Part shown: positions 17,671-28,328 of the stretch, one piece after another
How the letters are laid out: each line of letters starts with the position of its first letter
Position numbering within the stretch: position 1 is the stretch's first letter
Source of the DNA: Pseudomonas denitrificans (nom. rej.)
GTDB taxonomy: Bacteria; Pseudomonadota; Gammaproteobacteria; Pseudomonadales; Pseudomonadaceae
Assembly (NCBI RefSeq): GCF_008807415.1
Contig: NZ_CP043626.1
Coordinates: 930,001 to 994,000 of the forward strand
Direction: 5' to 3'
DNA length: 64,000 nt
Notes under the pieces: model-generated
Seen by the model: only the letters and a program-made list of their open reading frames with translations
The model's database searches: none
What the model was told of the DNA's origin: nothing
Translations under genes and position numbers: made by a program

Positions 17671-18183
17671 ATGGTTCTTCATGCAGTTGGATGCTCATTT
17701 TCCCGCCTGAAATCGCGGCGGGGCCCCGGACGCCAGGAAGGCTTCTCCCTGGTGGAAATGATGGTGGTTGTCGCGCTGCTGGCGATCTTCGCTGGCGTGG
17801 CCCTGCCAGGTTTTCGCTACCTGATCGAATCCAGCCGTGTGCAGAGCGGCGCATCGACGCTTTTCCGGCTGCTCCAGGCGTCCCGTGCGGATGCGGTAAA
17901 CACCCGACAGACCCTCACGCTCTGCCCCAGCAGTGGAAACCTGCAGTGGGTGGTGGTGCGCGCCAGCACCTGTGGTTCGATCACCTCCACCTCGGTGAGC
18001 CAGCGCCTGGACCTGCCGAGCAGCCTCAGCGTGAGCAGCACCATCAGCAACCTCTCGTTCAAGCCTGATGGCAGCGCCGCGGCAGCTGACCTGGACATCT
18101 CCAGCAGCGGTACCAGCAAGGCATTCAGCATCAAGGTGGCCGCTTCGGGTTACATCAGCCTGCAGGGAGCGACCGGGCAATGA
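17671..18183 (+). CDS. fimU: Minor pseudopilin, FimU/FimT (GspH) family
   Basis: About 170 aa from ATG 17671; TTG 17659 would add four residues. A long 27-residue leader ends in RQEG, then FSLVEMMVVVALLAIFAGVA, the type III prepilin cleavage site with Glu at +5. The C-terminal domain is of GspH type with a Cys pair. It is the first gene of a minor pilin operon whose products prime type IV pilus assembly. P. aeruginosa has separate fimT and fimU; only one such gene is here, and its place before pilV favours fimU. Confidence 0.85.
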   Translation: MVLHAVGCSFSRLKSRRGPGRQEGFSLVEMMVVVALLAIFAGVALPGFRYLIESSRVQSGASTLFRLLQASRADAVNTRQTLTLCPSSGNLQWVVVRASTCGSITSTSVSQRLDLPSSLSVSSTISNLSFKPDGSAAAADLDISSSGTSKAFSIKVAASGYISLQGATGQ

Positions 18184-18737
18184 AACGGAACATGGCGAGC
18201 CGGAGCATGGCCGGTTTCAGCCTGGTGGAGGTGATGGTGGCCCTGCTGGTCACCTGCTTCGGCGTGCTCGGCATGCTGGCGATGCAGGGGCGAACCATCG
18301 CCTTTGCCCAGGACACTATCCTGCGCAGCAACGCGGCGGAGCTGGCGGACGAGCTGATGGAGATGATGCGCACCGATATCTACTCCACCCAGGACGGCAG
18401 CGCGGCCCAGGTGGTGCCACCGACCAGTTGGGGCTACTACAAGGCTGCCAGCGCGTCATTTCCCACCGCTCCCAGCAGTTGCGCCTCACTGGCTTCGCTG
18501 ACTGCCAGCCAGCGCCTGGCCTGCTGGTCGCAGCGGGTTAACCAGGCGCTGCCGGGCGCTTCCGGCCTGGCCAGCGAATTCTATGTCTGCCGCACCAATG
18601 GCAGCAGCAAGTGCAGTAACAGCGGGTCAGCGATCGAGATCCAGCTGGCCTGGCGGGTGAAGGCCGGCGAATGCCTGGACGCCAACGCCACCGGCGACAA
18701 CACCATCTGCCGTTACGTGCTGCGGGAGGAACCCTAG
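18180..18737 (+). CDS. pilV: Type IV pilus minor pilin PilV
   Basis: The 185-aa prepilin has the cleavage site in SMAG followed by FSLVEVMVALLVTCFGVLGM (Glu at +5). Its start ATGA overlaps the fimU stop, so the genes are translationally coupled. The soluble domain contains several cysteines that probably form disulfides. With FimU, PilW and PilX it forms the tip-located priming complex that supports PilY1. Confidence 0.9.
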   Translation: MKRNMASRSMAGFSLVEVMVALLVTCFGVLGMLAMQGRTIAFAQDTILRSNAAELADELMEMMRTDIYSTQDGSAAQVVPPTSWGYYKAASASFPTAPSSCASLASLTASQRLACWSQRVNQALPGASGLASEFYVCRTNGSSKCSNSGSAIEIQLAWRVKAGECLDANATGDNTICRYVLREEP

Positions 18738-18738
18738 G

Positions 18739-19515
18739 ATGCGCAGGTCAGGCGTGCGCGCCCAGGCTGGGGTGACGCTCATCGAGCTGATGATCTCCAT
18801 GGGCCTGAGCCTGTTCCTGATCCTGGGCATCACCCAGATGTTCCTCGACGGGCAGAACCGTTCGCGCTACTTCGATGGCCAGGCGCAGAACCAGGACAGC
18901 GCGCGCTACGCCCAGCAGATGCTTGATGGGCGCCTGTCGAAAGCCGGTTACCGGCGTCTGCCGTCCTCGCGCATGACCGCCGCGTTTCCCGCGCAGACCA
19001 GTAATGGCTGCGTCTTCGCAGCCGGCCAGGCGCTGGTGCGGGTGGATGCCAACACCGTCTGCCTGCGCTACCAGCCGCGCGACACCACTGACGTCGATTG
19101 CACTGGCGCATCGCTGGCCAGCCGCGCCGGGGTCAACAAGCCCTACAGCAACTACAGCCCGAGCAACAACGTGGTCGAGAAACTCACCCTGAGCAACGGC
19201 AAGCTGACCTGTAACGGTTCCAGCCTGGTGGAGAACGTGGTGGCGCTGCGCTTCGACTTCGGGGTGGACAGCGAGAGCGACGAATTCAATCGCCAGGTGG
19301 CGCAGTACGTCGCCACGCCGGCGGCTGGTCAGACAGTGCGCAGTCTGCGTTACGCGTTGCTGCTGGCCAGCAGCAGCTCGGTGAGCGGCGGCTTGGCTGC
19401 CACCACCTGCCAGCGCTGGCAGGACCTCTACGGCAGCAAGGCCTGCACCGATGGCGACGGGCCCGTGCGGCGCATCGTCAGCGGCACCAGCATGTTGAGG
19501 AACCTGATGCCATGA
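18739..19515 (+). CDS. pilW: Type IV pilus minor pilin PilW
   Basis: The 258-aa prepilin has a short leader ending RAQAG, then VTLIELMISMGLSLFLILGI; Glu at +5 is present. The large C-terminal domain (NRSRYFDGQAQNQDSARYAQ onwards) is typical of PilW, a GspJ-like minor pilin. It starts one base after the pilV stop and its own stop overlaps pilX by four bases. Confidence 0.9.
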   Translation: MRRSGVRAQAGVTLIELMISMGLSLFLILGITQMFLDGQNRSRYFDGQAQNQDSARYAQQMLDGRLSKAGYRRLPSSRMTAAFPAQTSNGCVFAAGQALVRVDANTVCLRYQPRDTTDVDCTGASLASRAGVNKPYSNYSPSNNVVEKLTLSNGKLTCNGSSLVENVVALRFDFGVDSESDEFNRQVAQYVATPAAGQTVRSLRYALLLASSSSVSGGLAATTCQRWQDLYGSKACTDGDGPVRRIVSGTSMLRNLMP

Positions 19516-20054
19516 AACGACTGTCTTCCCGCCGGCAGCGTGGCGCGGTGTTGTTCGTCGCGCTGGTGATGTTGCTGCTGATCACCCTGGCTGCCGTCAG
19601 CGGCATGCGCGGCATGCAGCTGGAAGGGCGGATGACCGGCAATCGCCTGGAGCAGCAACGGCTGATGAGCGCGGCCGAGTCCGCGCTGCGCGAAGGGGAA
19701 GGGCGCCTGCGCAAGAGTACCCGCGCACTGGACAACTGCACGGCGGGCACCTCGCCGTGCTTCACCGCAGCGGCGACCAACTACAGCACCGACTTCAGCA
19801 AGTCCAACCTGTACTCCGGCATGGAAGGCGGCACCAGCCTGCTGCGCAGTGCGCGCTGGTACCTGCGCTACATCTCCAACAACTGCAAGGGCGGCGCGGG
19901 AGGCAGCGCGAATTCCTACCTGTCGAAGGGGCAGGTGGGGTGCACCTACTACTACGAGGTCAACTCCCAGGCCTACAAGGGCACGGCCACCAGCAAGGCC
20001 TGCGGTGCCGACGCGCTGTGCCTGCGCTCGACCTTCGGGCTGGTGATCCAGTGA
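19512..20054 (+). CDS. pilX: Type IV pilus minor pilin PilX
   Basis: The 180-aa protein has a leader RRQRG then AVLFVALVMLLLITLAAVSG, the PilX-type N terminus that lacks the usual +5 Glu, as in the GspK family. MQLEGRMTGNRLEQQRLMSA and the AAESALREGE segment are PilX hallmarks. It overlaps pilW by ATGA and precedes pilY1 by 31 bases. Confidence 0.9.
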   Translation: MKRLSSRRQRGAVLFVALVMLLLITLAAVSGMRGMQLEGRMTGNRLEQQRLMSAAESALREGEGRLRKSTRALDNCTAGTSPCFTAAATNYSTDFSKSNLYSGMEGGTSLLRSARWYLRYISNNCKGGAGGSANSYLSKGQVGCTYYYEVNSQAYKGTATSKACGADALCLRSTFGLVIQ

Positions 20055-20085
20055 ATTTTTCCGGTCGTACAAGGATGCCGACACC

Positions 20086-23000
20086 ATGAAGTCGTTGCGT
20101 GCGACGCTGTTCCTGCTGCTGTCCTGCCTGGCGGGTGGCCAGGCCTGGGGCGCGTCCCTGGCGCAGACGCCGCTGTTCGTCAGCAACATCGCGCCGCCGA
20201 TGAACATGCTGGTGGTGGGCCGCGACCAGAAGCTCTACTTCCCGGCCTACAACGACGCCTCCGACATCGACGGCGACGGCCAGCTGGATACCTATTACAA
20301 GCCCAGCATCGACTACACCGGCTACTTCGACTCCTACAAGTGCTACATCTACGATGTGCTGAGCGGCACCTTCGCGCCCTCCAGCGCCACCAGCACCAAG
20401 AAGTGCACCAGCGCGGTTGGCCGCTGGAGCGGCGACTACCTGAACTACCTCACCATGTCGCGCCAGGATGTGCTGCGCAAGGTGCTCTACGGCGGCTACC
20501 GCTCTACCGACAGCGCCTTCTCCACGGTGCTCGAGCGCGCCTTCATCCCCAACGACGCGCACAGCTGGGGCAAGGAGTACCTGAGCGTCGCCCGCGACGG
20601 TTACAGCCTGGCGGACTACACCCCGATCCCGGTCCCCACCAACGGCAAGTACGTACTCTTCGCCAACACCTCGATCGGCTCCAGCACGCTGGGTTCCTAC
20701 AACAGCAGCGCCGCGCCGAGGCTACGGATCATCACCAGCCTGCAGCAGGCGCTGCTGGGCACTTACCGGATCTGGGGCTGGGTGTCGCGCGAGTCGGCCC
20801 AGGGCACCAACACCGTCACCAGCACCACCAACAGCGACACCACCATCATCCCGCGTACGACCTCAACGTCCGGGTGCAGGTGTGCGTGGCCGGCCTGCTG
20901 GAAAGCAACTGCGCTCAGTACGGCAACCTCTACAAACCTACCGGTGTGCTCCACGACTACGGCGCCTCGGACAAGATGTACTTCGGCCTGGTTACCGGCA
21001 CCTACGCCAACAACCTGCGCGGTGGCGTGGTGCGCAAGGCGGCGGCGTCCTTCAGCAACGAATACAACAGCTCCACCGGGCGCTTTCTGACCGACTCCAC
21101 CACCGGCACCGGCTGCCTCAACGGCCGCTGCTACGTGAACAACAGCGGCATAGTCGCCAACCTCGACCGCCTGGTGTTTTCCGCCGGCTGCACTGACTCC
21201 AGCGGCTACAACCTCAATCCGCTGACCAACGGCAAGTGCGTCGACTGGGGCAACCCGCTCGGCGAGATGGCCTACGAGACGCTGCGCTACTACGCCGGCA
21301 AGGCGCCGACCGCGGCTTACGCGGCCGGCACAGCCGACACCAACCTGGGCCTCTCCAGCCTGACCAGCTGGGCCAACCCCTACAGCACCTACCCGTCCTG
21401 CACCCGGCCGTTCATGACGCTGATGAGCGACGTCAACCCGAGCTACGACTCGGATGTGCCGGGCAGCTCCCTGGGCACCGACAGCCAGCCGACCAACGAC
21501 ATCAGCTTCAACTTCGCCAGCATCGGCGCCACCCTGTGGAGCCGCGAGGTCGGCGGCAGTGCCTCGGTGAACGTCGGCCAGTCCGGCGGCACCAATGACT
21601 CGGCGCCCACCGCCAAGACCGCCAGCAGCTTCGCCACCATTCGCGGGCTTGCCGAGGAGCCCACGCGCCAGGGCAGTTACGCAACCTCGGCCGTGTCCTT
21701 CTTCGGCAGCCAGAACGCGCTCACCACCGCGGGTTCGAACCGGGTGCAGAGCTTCTCCATCGCCCAGTCCTCGACTCTGCCCAACATCCGCATCAAGACC
21801 AGCAAGGGGACATTGCGCCTGGTGCCGTTCAGCATGAACGTCAGCCAGAGCGTGGTCAGCCAGATCACCGGCTTCTACATCGACACATTGACCCGCGACA
21901 GCGCCGGCAACCTCACCTCCATCACCTTCCGCGTGGTCTACGACGACTCCGCCCAGGGCCGTGACTACGACATGGACGCCATCGTGCTCTACACGGTGAC
22001 GGCCAGGAGCGACGGTACCGTGGACGTGACCAGCCAGACCGAATACTCGGTGGCCGGCGATGAATCGCACATGGGCTACACCATGGCCGGCACCACGAAG
22101 GATGGCGTGTACCTGGAGGTCACCGGCGGTGGCAGCGGCAGCTCGCGTTTCCGGCTCGACACTCCGGATGGCCGGTCCCCCGGCGACTGCTCGTCGATCA
22201 CCTGCGCGCTGTTGCCTGGCCTGAGCGGCAGCAGCGGGGCGCTCAGCGGCAACCGGCCGGCCTACCACACGCGCAATTTCACGCCGTCGGCCACTACCGC
22301 CGTGACCAGCCTGCAGGACCCCATGTGGTACGCCGCCAAGTACGGCAAGACCGACCTCACCAATTGGGACCGCGACGGCGATGGCGTGCCGGACAACTAC
22401 TTCCTGGTCAGCAACCCCAGCAAGCTCGCCTCCCAGCTCAAGTCGGCCTTCGACGACATCCTCCAGCTCAATACGTCGGTCGCCGCCGTGGCGGTCGACT
22501 CCCAGTCGCTGGACAGTGGCAGCTACACCTACGGCACCAGCTTCGTCACCGGCGACTGGACCGGCGACCTGCTGAAGAAGCAGCGAACCATGACCACCAG
22601 CAGCTCCGGCGCCGTCACCACGACCACAACCACGCTGTGGCGGGCGTCGGCGCAACTGGGCACACCCAGCACGCGCAACATCCTGTTCGCCAAGAGCGGA
22701 GCGCTCACCGCCTTCAACTGGAGCAACCTGACCGCCGCCCAGCAGACCCAGCTCAATCGCACCGTTGCCGGTGTGGTCGATACCCAGGGGCAGGCGCGGG
22801 TCGGTTTCCTGCGTGGTGAGAACAACACCTTCCGCACCCGCACGACGCTACTCGGCGACATGATCAATTCGGCACCGGTGCTGGTCAGCGGCTCCGACTA
22901 TCTGTCCTCGCGCGCCGACGCCCTGGAGGGCAGCACCACCTATGCGGCGTTCGCCACCGCGCTGGCGGCGAAGCCCTCGGTGGTCTATGTCGGCGCCAAC

Positions 23001-24410
23001 GACGGCATGCTGCATGCCTTCAACGCGACCACCGGCGCCGAGATCTTCGCCTTCATCCCCAGCGCGGTGATCCCCAACCTGAACGCCCTCACCGCGCCGG
23101 ACTACGGCAAGCAGCAAGGCACCGAGCATCGCTTTTTCGTCGACGGCACGCCCGTGGTGTCCGACGTCTACTACGGCTCGGCCTGGCACAAGGTCCTGCT
23201 GGGCAGCCTTGGCGCCGGCGGCCGCGAGGTGTTCGCCCTCGACGTCACCGACCCTGCCGCGCCCAGGCTGCTCTGGGAGTTCACCAGCGACAACGACAGC
23301 AGCCTCGGCTACACGGCGGCGCGGCCTTCCATTGCGCGCCTGCACAACGGCAAGTGGGTGGCACTGGTGCCCAATGGCTACGACATCGGCAGCAGCACTG
23401 CGTCGCTGCTGATCATCGACATCCAGACCGGTGCGTTGCTGAAGAAGATCACCGCCACGCCGAGCCTGACCGCCGCCGAGACCGCCTCTCTGGATGCCCT
23501 CAACAACGGCCTGTCGCGACTGTTCGTGGCGGACACCAACAATGACGGCATCGCCGACTATGCCTACGGCGGCGACCTGCTGGGCAACCTCTGGCGTTTC
23601 GACCTGATCGACACCAGCGGGGGCGACCCGCTCAACAGCACGGCCTCGGAGGCGCGATACGCCGTTTCCTTCGGCGGCAACCCGCTGTACGTTGCGCGCA
23701 ATGCCAGCGGTACGCGCCAACCGATCACCACCGCGCCGTCGCTGGTCGATCACCCCAGCGGCACCGGCTACATCGTCGCCTTCGGCACGGGCCGCTATCT
23801 GCTCACCGCCGACAAGACCTCCACGGCGCAACAGAGTGTCTACGGCATCTGGGACCGCAAGATCGCCGGCGAGGCCACCACCTCCTCACTGACGGCGGCG
23901 CGCACGCGCAGCAACCTGCAGGCACAGACGCTCAGCACGGGGACCTTCAACAGCACCTCGACCTACACCCTGAGCAACAACGAAGTGGCGTGGTATGACA
24001 CCTCTGGCAACACCGCCGATGCCAACGTCAACAAATGGGGCTGGTACTTCGACTTCCCGGTGGCCGGCGAGCGGCAGATCTACGACATGACGCTCTACGG
24101 CTCCGCCCTCATCTTCAGCAGCTCCACGCCGCAGACCGGCACCTGCGCCGCCGGCCTCTCCGGCACCCGCTACGCCATCGATCCCGAGCGTGGCGGGCTG
24201 ACGCCGTACAACGTCTTCGACCTGAACAACGACGGCAGCTTCGATGCGCTCTCGGCGTTCATCACCGGCGGTGGCGATATCACCGTCTCCGGTGGCTACA
24301 CCTACACCGGCGGCGAGGGCGGCGGCACCAACCTGCTGCCGGACGCCATCCGCACCAACTCCGGCACCGTGAGCGGCCGGCGTACCTGGCAGATCCAGCC
24401 AGCCAACTGA
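20086..24410 (+). pseudogene. pilY1: Type IV pilus tip adhesin PilY1, frameshifted
   Basis: The signal peptide (LFLLLSCLAGGQAWGA) and N-terminal region begin at ATG 20086, but the frame is lost near 20850-20852. The next frame continues from YDLNVRVQVCVAGLLESNCA to 24410, so one base is missing in CATCCCGCGTACG. Restored, the protein is about 1441 aa, longer than P. aeruginosa PilY1 (about 1160). Four calcium-loop motifs of D-x-[DN]-x-DG-x-x-D form are visible: DIDGDGQLD (60-68), DRDGDGVPD (about 761), DTNNDGIAD (about 1149, in the C-terminal propeller) and DLNNDGSFD (about 1378). PilY1 is the pilus tip adhesin and mechanosensor. No pilY2 follows. Confidence 0.9.
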
Positions 24411-24422
24411 CGGGGAGAAAGC

Positions 24423-24836
24423 ATGAATCAACGTCGGCAGGAGAGGGGGTTCACCCTGATCGAACTGATGGTCACGGTGGCGATAGTGGCGATCCTCGCC
24501 GCCATCGCCTTCCCCAGCTACCAGCGTTACGTGCTGCGCGGCCACCGGGTCGAAGCCCAGGCCGTGCTCAGCGAGGCGGCGGCCCGGCAGGAGCGCTACT
24601 ACTCGCAGAACAATGCCTACGCCAGCACTGCCGCCGCGCTGAACATGACCAGCAATGTCAACGCTCTGCAGTACTACAGCCTGGCCATTTCCAACATCAC
24701 CGCCACCACCTACACGCTCACCGCCACCGCCACGGGCTCCCAGGCCAAGGATGCCCCGTGCCTGACCCTGAGCCTCGACCAGGCCGGCACTCGCAGCAAT
24801 ACCGGCACCGGAACCGGCACCACCTGCTGGCAATGA
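24423..24836 (+). CDS. pilE: Type IV pilus minor pilin PilE
   Basis: The 137-aa prepilin has the classic type IVa N terminus: QERG then [20 protein letters not shown] with Glu at +5, and [17 protein letters not shown] after it. Two cysteines near the C terminus ([13 protein letters not shown] and TTCWQ) form the D-loop. It closes the operon 12 bases after pilY1. It is a minor pilin rather than the main PilA because of its operon position. Confidence 0.9.
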   Translation: MNQRRQERGFTLIELMVTVAIVAILAAIAFPSYQRYVLRGHRVEAQAVLSEAAARQERYYSQNNAYASTAAALNMTSNVNALQYYSLAISNITATTYTLTATATGSQAKDAPCLTLSLDQAGTRSNTGTGTGTTCWQ

Positions 24837-25057
24837 GTGGGCGACGAAAGCGTGCGATTGGCGAACACTGCGCCACAGGTCGAATTGCGCCGGCCGGTAC
24901 CGGCCCCTAGGGTGAAGCGGATTCGCGGGCCTGCCTTGCACCTGGACTACCCGCGCGACCGTCCATCCCGGCCGATGCCCGTATTCCGGGCCACGGCATA
25001 GACTGGGCGCACGAGCCGCGACGAAGAGCGCGGCCAACCACAAGAGTGAGTGCCTGT

Positions 25058-26011
25058 ATGCAAAGCCTGCTGAGCGAGCGCAGCCGCGTGTTCGAGCGTG
25101 CCGATCCCTATGCGGTGTCCGGCTACGTCAACCAGCATGTGGGCACCCACGACCTGCGCCTGCCGGCCCACGGCCATCCCCAGGCCAGCCTCAATCACCG
25201 GCGTTTTGCCAGCCTCGACCTGTGCCGCATCAGCTATGGCGGCGCGGTGCGCGTCACCTCGCCGGCGCTGGAGAGCATCTTCCACCTGCAGATCCTCCTC
25301 AGTGGCCACTGCCTGTGGCGCGGCCAGCGCCAGGAGCACTACCTGGCGCCGGGCGAGCTGCTGCTGATCAACCCGGACGACCCGGTCGACCTGACCTACT
25401 CGGACGACTGCGAGAAATTCATCCTGAAGATTCCGGTGACCCTGCTCGAAGCCGTCTGCGCCGAGCAGCGCTGGAACCACCCGCGCGCCGGTGTGCGCTT
25501 CACCGAGAACCGCTACCAGCTGGGCGAACTGGAAGGCTTCGTCAACCTGCTGTCGATGGTCTGCCAGGAGTCCGAAGCCGGCGAGCGCCTGGCGCGGGTC
25601 GACGAGCACTACCAGCAGATAGTCGCCAGCAAGCTGCTGACTCTGCTGAAGACCAACGTCAGCCGCGAACCCATTGCCGGTGCCAGCGCTTCCTTCGAAC
25701 GCATCGAGGCGTACATCGAGGGCCACCTGCGCGAGGACATCGACGTCGAAGCGCTGGCGCGCCAGGCTTCAATGAGCCTGCGCTCGCTCTACGCGCTGTT
25801 CGAGCGGCGTGCCGGCGCCACGCCGCGCCAGTATATCCGCCGCCTCAAGCTGGAGCGCATCCGCGCCTGCCTGAGCGACCCGGCCTGCCCGGTGCGCAAC
25901 GTCACCGAGCTGGCGCTGGACTATGGCTTCCTGCACCTGGGGCGCTTCGCCGAAGGTTACCGCCAGCAGTTCGGCGAATTGCCCTCGGAGACGCTCAAGC
26001 GCCGCAGCTGA
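25058..26011 (+). CDS. benR: AraC/XylS-family activator of benzoate degradation
   Basis: About 317 aa from ATG 25058; GTG 25046 is an in-frame alternative. The C-terminal AraC unit is clear (RIEAYIEGHLREDIDVEALA, then SMSLRSLYALFERRAGATPR and QYIRRLKLERIRACL). The N-terminal half carries the XylS/BenR-type sensor. It lies before benABCD on the same strand, and two perfect XylS/BenR half-sites precede benA, which favours BenR over the related AntR. It should bind benzoate and activate benA. Confidence 0.88.
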   Translation: MQSLLSERSRVFERADPYAVSGYVNQHVGTHDLRLPAHGHPQASLNHRRFASLDLCRISYGGAVRVTSPALESIFHLQILLSGHCLWRGQRQEHYLAPGELLLINPDDPVDLTYSDDCEKFILKIPVTLLEAVCAEQRWNHPRAGVRFTENRYQLGELEGFVNLLSMVCQESEAGERLARVDEHYQQIVASKLLTLLKTNVSREPIAGASASFERIEAYIEGHLREDIDVEALARQASMSLRSLYALFERRAGATPRQYIRRLKLERIRACLSDPACPVRNVTELALDYGFLHLGRFAEGYRQQFGELPSETLKRRS

Positions 26012-26050
26012 TCTCTGCTGGCTCACGCCGACGTTATGCTTGAGCACCAA

Positions 26051-26133
26051 CGTAGGATGGCGTGGAGCGCAGCGATACCCATCAATTCCGGCGCACCGAC
26101 AGCATGGGTATCGCAAGCTCCACCCATCCTACT
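26051..26133. repeat. REPIN-like doublet, family B
   Basis: CGTAGGATGGCGTGGAGCGC, AGCGATACCCATC and, inverted, GATGGGTATCGCAAGCTCCA-type sequence then CCCATCCTAC. The 355-base gap between benR and the cupin gene holds this and a family C doublet, and no gene. Confidence 0.75.
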
Positions 26134-26190
26134 CAAGCGTTCGCCGGGGAAGGCGGCAGGGCACCAGGCCATTCCTGCGAAAGCCGATTG

Positions 26191-26267
26191 GTAGGGCGCA
26201 TAACGCGCCAGCGTTATCCGCCGCGAGGTGGCCGGCGGATAACCCGTTCCGGGTTATGCGCCCTACG
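26191..26267. repeat. REPIN-like doublet, family C
   Basis: GTAGGGCGCATAACGCGCCA, GCGTTATCCGCC, and inverted GGCGGATAACCCGTTCCGGG, TTATGCGCCCTACG. Confidence 0.75.
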
Positions 26268-26366
26268 TGCTGCCGTTCCTCCGATTCCCCGCTTCGCTTG
26301 CCGGGGTGGGGCTGTACTGGGAAGAGGCGTGCGCAATTCCTGCGCAATCCCAGCGAGGTCGCGTCC

Positions 26367-26810
26367 ATGAATCCCACCCCGTTCATTCTCTCGCCGGGAG
26401 CGCGCAGCCCGGCCCTCAATGTCGTCGGCATCCGCATCAACGTGCTGGTCGCCGACACCGACTCGGCGGCGCAGCGGATTACCTTTCAGGCAGGCGAGGA
26501 GGGTGCCGGGCCGCCGTCGCACACCCATGACTGGGACGAGTCCTTCTATGTGCTCCACGGCGAAGTCGTCTTCACGGTCGCCGAACGCACGGCCGCCTGC
26601 CAGGCCGGCACGTTGATCCACATTCCCGCCGGCACCTTGCATGGCTTCAACTTCGGCCCCGGCGGTGGCGAGATGCTCGAAATCACCGGCGCCCAGAGCC
26701 AGGCCATCGAGATGTTCCGCGCCCTGGATCGCGAGCTTGCGCCCGGCCCCGTGGACGTACCGAAGACCGTCGAAGTGGCCGCTGAATACGGCGTTATCTT
26801 CCACCTCTGA
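26367..26810 (+). CDS. Small cupin-domain protein
   Basis: The 147-aa protein is a single cupin_2 domain. Metal-site residues of the two cupin motifs are visible: SHTHDWDESFYVLHGEVVF (His, His, Glu) and IPAGTLHGFNFGPGG (His). It lies between benR and benA with a 355-base repeat-filled gap upstream and the BenR operator downstream, so it is probably its own transcription unit. It may be a small metal-dependent dioxygenase, isomerase or sensor. No substrate can be named, although the position suggests aromatic metabolism. Confidence 0.75.
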   Translation: MNPTPFILSPGARSPALNVVGIRINVLVADTDSAAQRITFQAGEEGAGPPSHTHDWDESFYVLHGEVVFTVAERTAACQAGTLIHIPAGTLHGFNFGPGGGEMLEITGAQSQAIEMFRALDRELAPGPVDVPKTVEVAAEYGVIFHL

Positions 26811-26861
26811 ATCCCCGGCGGCCTGCTCGCGCGGGCCTTCGTTGCGGCTTCACGGCAACCC

Positions 26862-26897
26862 TGCAGAAAACGGATAGCACTCTGCACAAAGCGGATA
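26862..26897 (+). promoter_or_regulatory. BenR/XylS operator: two direct TGCA-N6-GGATA half-sites
   Basis: TGCAGAAAACGGATA at 26862-26876 and TGCACAAAGCGGATA at 26883-26897 each match the XylS/BenR consensus TGCA-N6-GGNTA exactly. They are separated by six bases, a 21-base period, the arrangement described for the Pm promoter. The site ends 63 bases before the benA start. Confidence 0.9.
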
Positions 26898-26960
26898 TTG
26901 CCCCGCCGAACCCAGCCCTAACCTGAGCCTGCCTGAACAATAACAACGGAGGCCCCGGCC

Positions 26961-28328
26961 ATGTCCCTGGGTATCGACTACCTGCGTTCGCTGCTTGAGG
27001 AAGACCCTGCCAAAGGCGTCTATCGCTGCCGGCGGGAGATGTTCACCGACCCGCGCCTGTTCGACCTGGAGATGAAACACATCTTCGAAGGCAACTGGGT
27101 CTACCTCGCCCATGAAAGCCAGATCCCCGAGAAGAACGACTTCCTGACCACGATGATCGGTCGCCAGTCGGTCTTCATCGCGCGCAACAAGGACGGCGTG
27201 CTCAACGCCTTCCTGAACGCCTGCAGCCACAAGGGCGCCATGCTCTGCCGGCACAAGTCCGGCAACCGCGCAAGCTACACCTGCCCGTTCCACGGCTGGA
27301 CCTTCAACAACTCCGGCAAGCTGCTCAAGGTCAAGGACCCGGCCGAGGCCGGCTACCCGGAAGGCTTCAACTGCGAAGGCTCCCACGACCTGACGAAAGT
27401 GGCGCGCTTCGAGTCCTACCGCGGCTTCCTCTTCGGCAGTTTGAAGGCCGAGGTCAAGCCGCTGGTGGAGCACCTGGGCGAGTCGGCGAAGATCATCGAC
27501 ATGATCGTCGACCAGTCCCCCGAAGGCCTGGAAGTGCTGCGCGGCTCCAGCAGCTACATCTACGAAGGCAACTGGAAACTCACCGCCGAAAACGGCGCCG
27601 ACGGCTACCACGTCAGCTCGGTGCACTGGAACTACGCCGCCACCCAGAGCCAGCGCCAGCAGCGCGAAGCCGGCGAAGAAGTGAAGACCATGAGCGCCGG
27701 TGGTTGGGCCAAGCATGGCGGCGGTTTCTACTCCTTCGACCACGGCCACCTACTGCTCTGGAGCCGCTGGGCCAACCCCGAGGCGCGCCCGGCCTTCGAG
27801 CGCCGCGACGAACTGGCCCGCGACCATGGCCGCGCCCGCGCCGACTGGATGATCGAGAACTCGCGCAACCTCTGCCTGTACCCCAACGTCTACCTGATGG
27901 ACCAGTTCAGCTCGCAGATCCGCATCGCCCGGCCCATCGACGTCAACCGCACCGAAATCACCATCTACTGCATCGCGCCCAGGGGCGAGAGCAGCGAGGC
28001 TCGTGCCCAGCGCATCCGCCAGTACGAGGACTTCTTCAACGTCAGCGGCATGGCCACGCCGGACGACCTGGAGGAATTCCGTTCCTGCCAGCAGGCCTAC
28101 CAGGGCAGCGCGGGCGGCTGGAACGACATGTCGCGCGGGGCGCAGCACTGGATCGAAGGCGCCGACGATGCGGCGCGGGAAATCGACCTGGCGCCGGCTC
28201 TGTCCGGCGTACGCACCGAGGACGAAGGCCTGTTCGTGCTGCAGCACCAGTACTGGCAGCAGATCATGATCGATGCGCTGGCCGCCGAGCAGGCCAATCG
28301 CATCGCCGTGACAGAGGAGGGCGTGTGA
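26961..28328 (+). CDS. benA: Benzoate 1,2-dioxygenase large subunit
   Basis: The 455-aa alpha subunit of the ring-hydroxylating dioxygenase converts benzoate to the cis-1,2-dihydrodiol acid with O2. The Rieske ligands are Cys88-x-His90 (CSHKGAMLC) and Cys108-x2-His111 (CPFHGW). Mononuclear iron ligands lie in [20 protein letters not shown]. Blocks such as [20 protein letters not shown] and [15 protein letters not shown] match BenA rather than AntA, in agreement with benD downstream and the BenR site upstream. The stop overlaps benB by one base (TGATG). Confidence 0.94.
   Translation: MSLGIDYLRSLLEEDPAKGVYRCRREMFTDPRLFDLEMKHIFEGNWVYLAHESQIPEKNDFLTTMIGRQSVFIARNKDGVLNAFLNACSHKGAMLCRHKSGNRASYTCPFHGWTFNNSGKLLKVKDPAEAGYPEGFNCEGSHDLTKVARFESYRGFLFGSLKAEVKPLVEHLGESAKIIDMIVDQSPEGLEVLRGSSSYIYEGNWKLTAENGADGYHVSSVHWNYAATQSQRQQREAGEEVKTMSAGGWAKHGGGFYSFDHGHLLLWSRWANPEARPAFERRDELARDHGRARADWMIENSRNLCLYPNVYLMDQFSSQIRIARPIDVNRTEITIYCIAPRGESSEARAQRIRQYEDFFNVSGMATPDDLEEFRSCQQAYQGSAGGWNDMSRGAQHWIEGADDAAREIDLAPALSGVRTEDEGLFVLQHQYWQQIMIDALAAEQANRIAVTEEGV

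Noticed and set aside
26051..26267. CRISPR-like array from repeated sequences
   Set aside because: The repeats are inverted doublets with no regular spacers and no cas genes nearby; they are REPIN-type elements.
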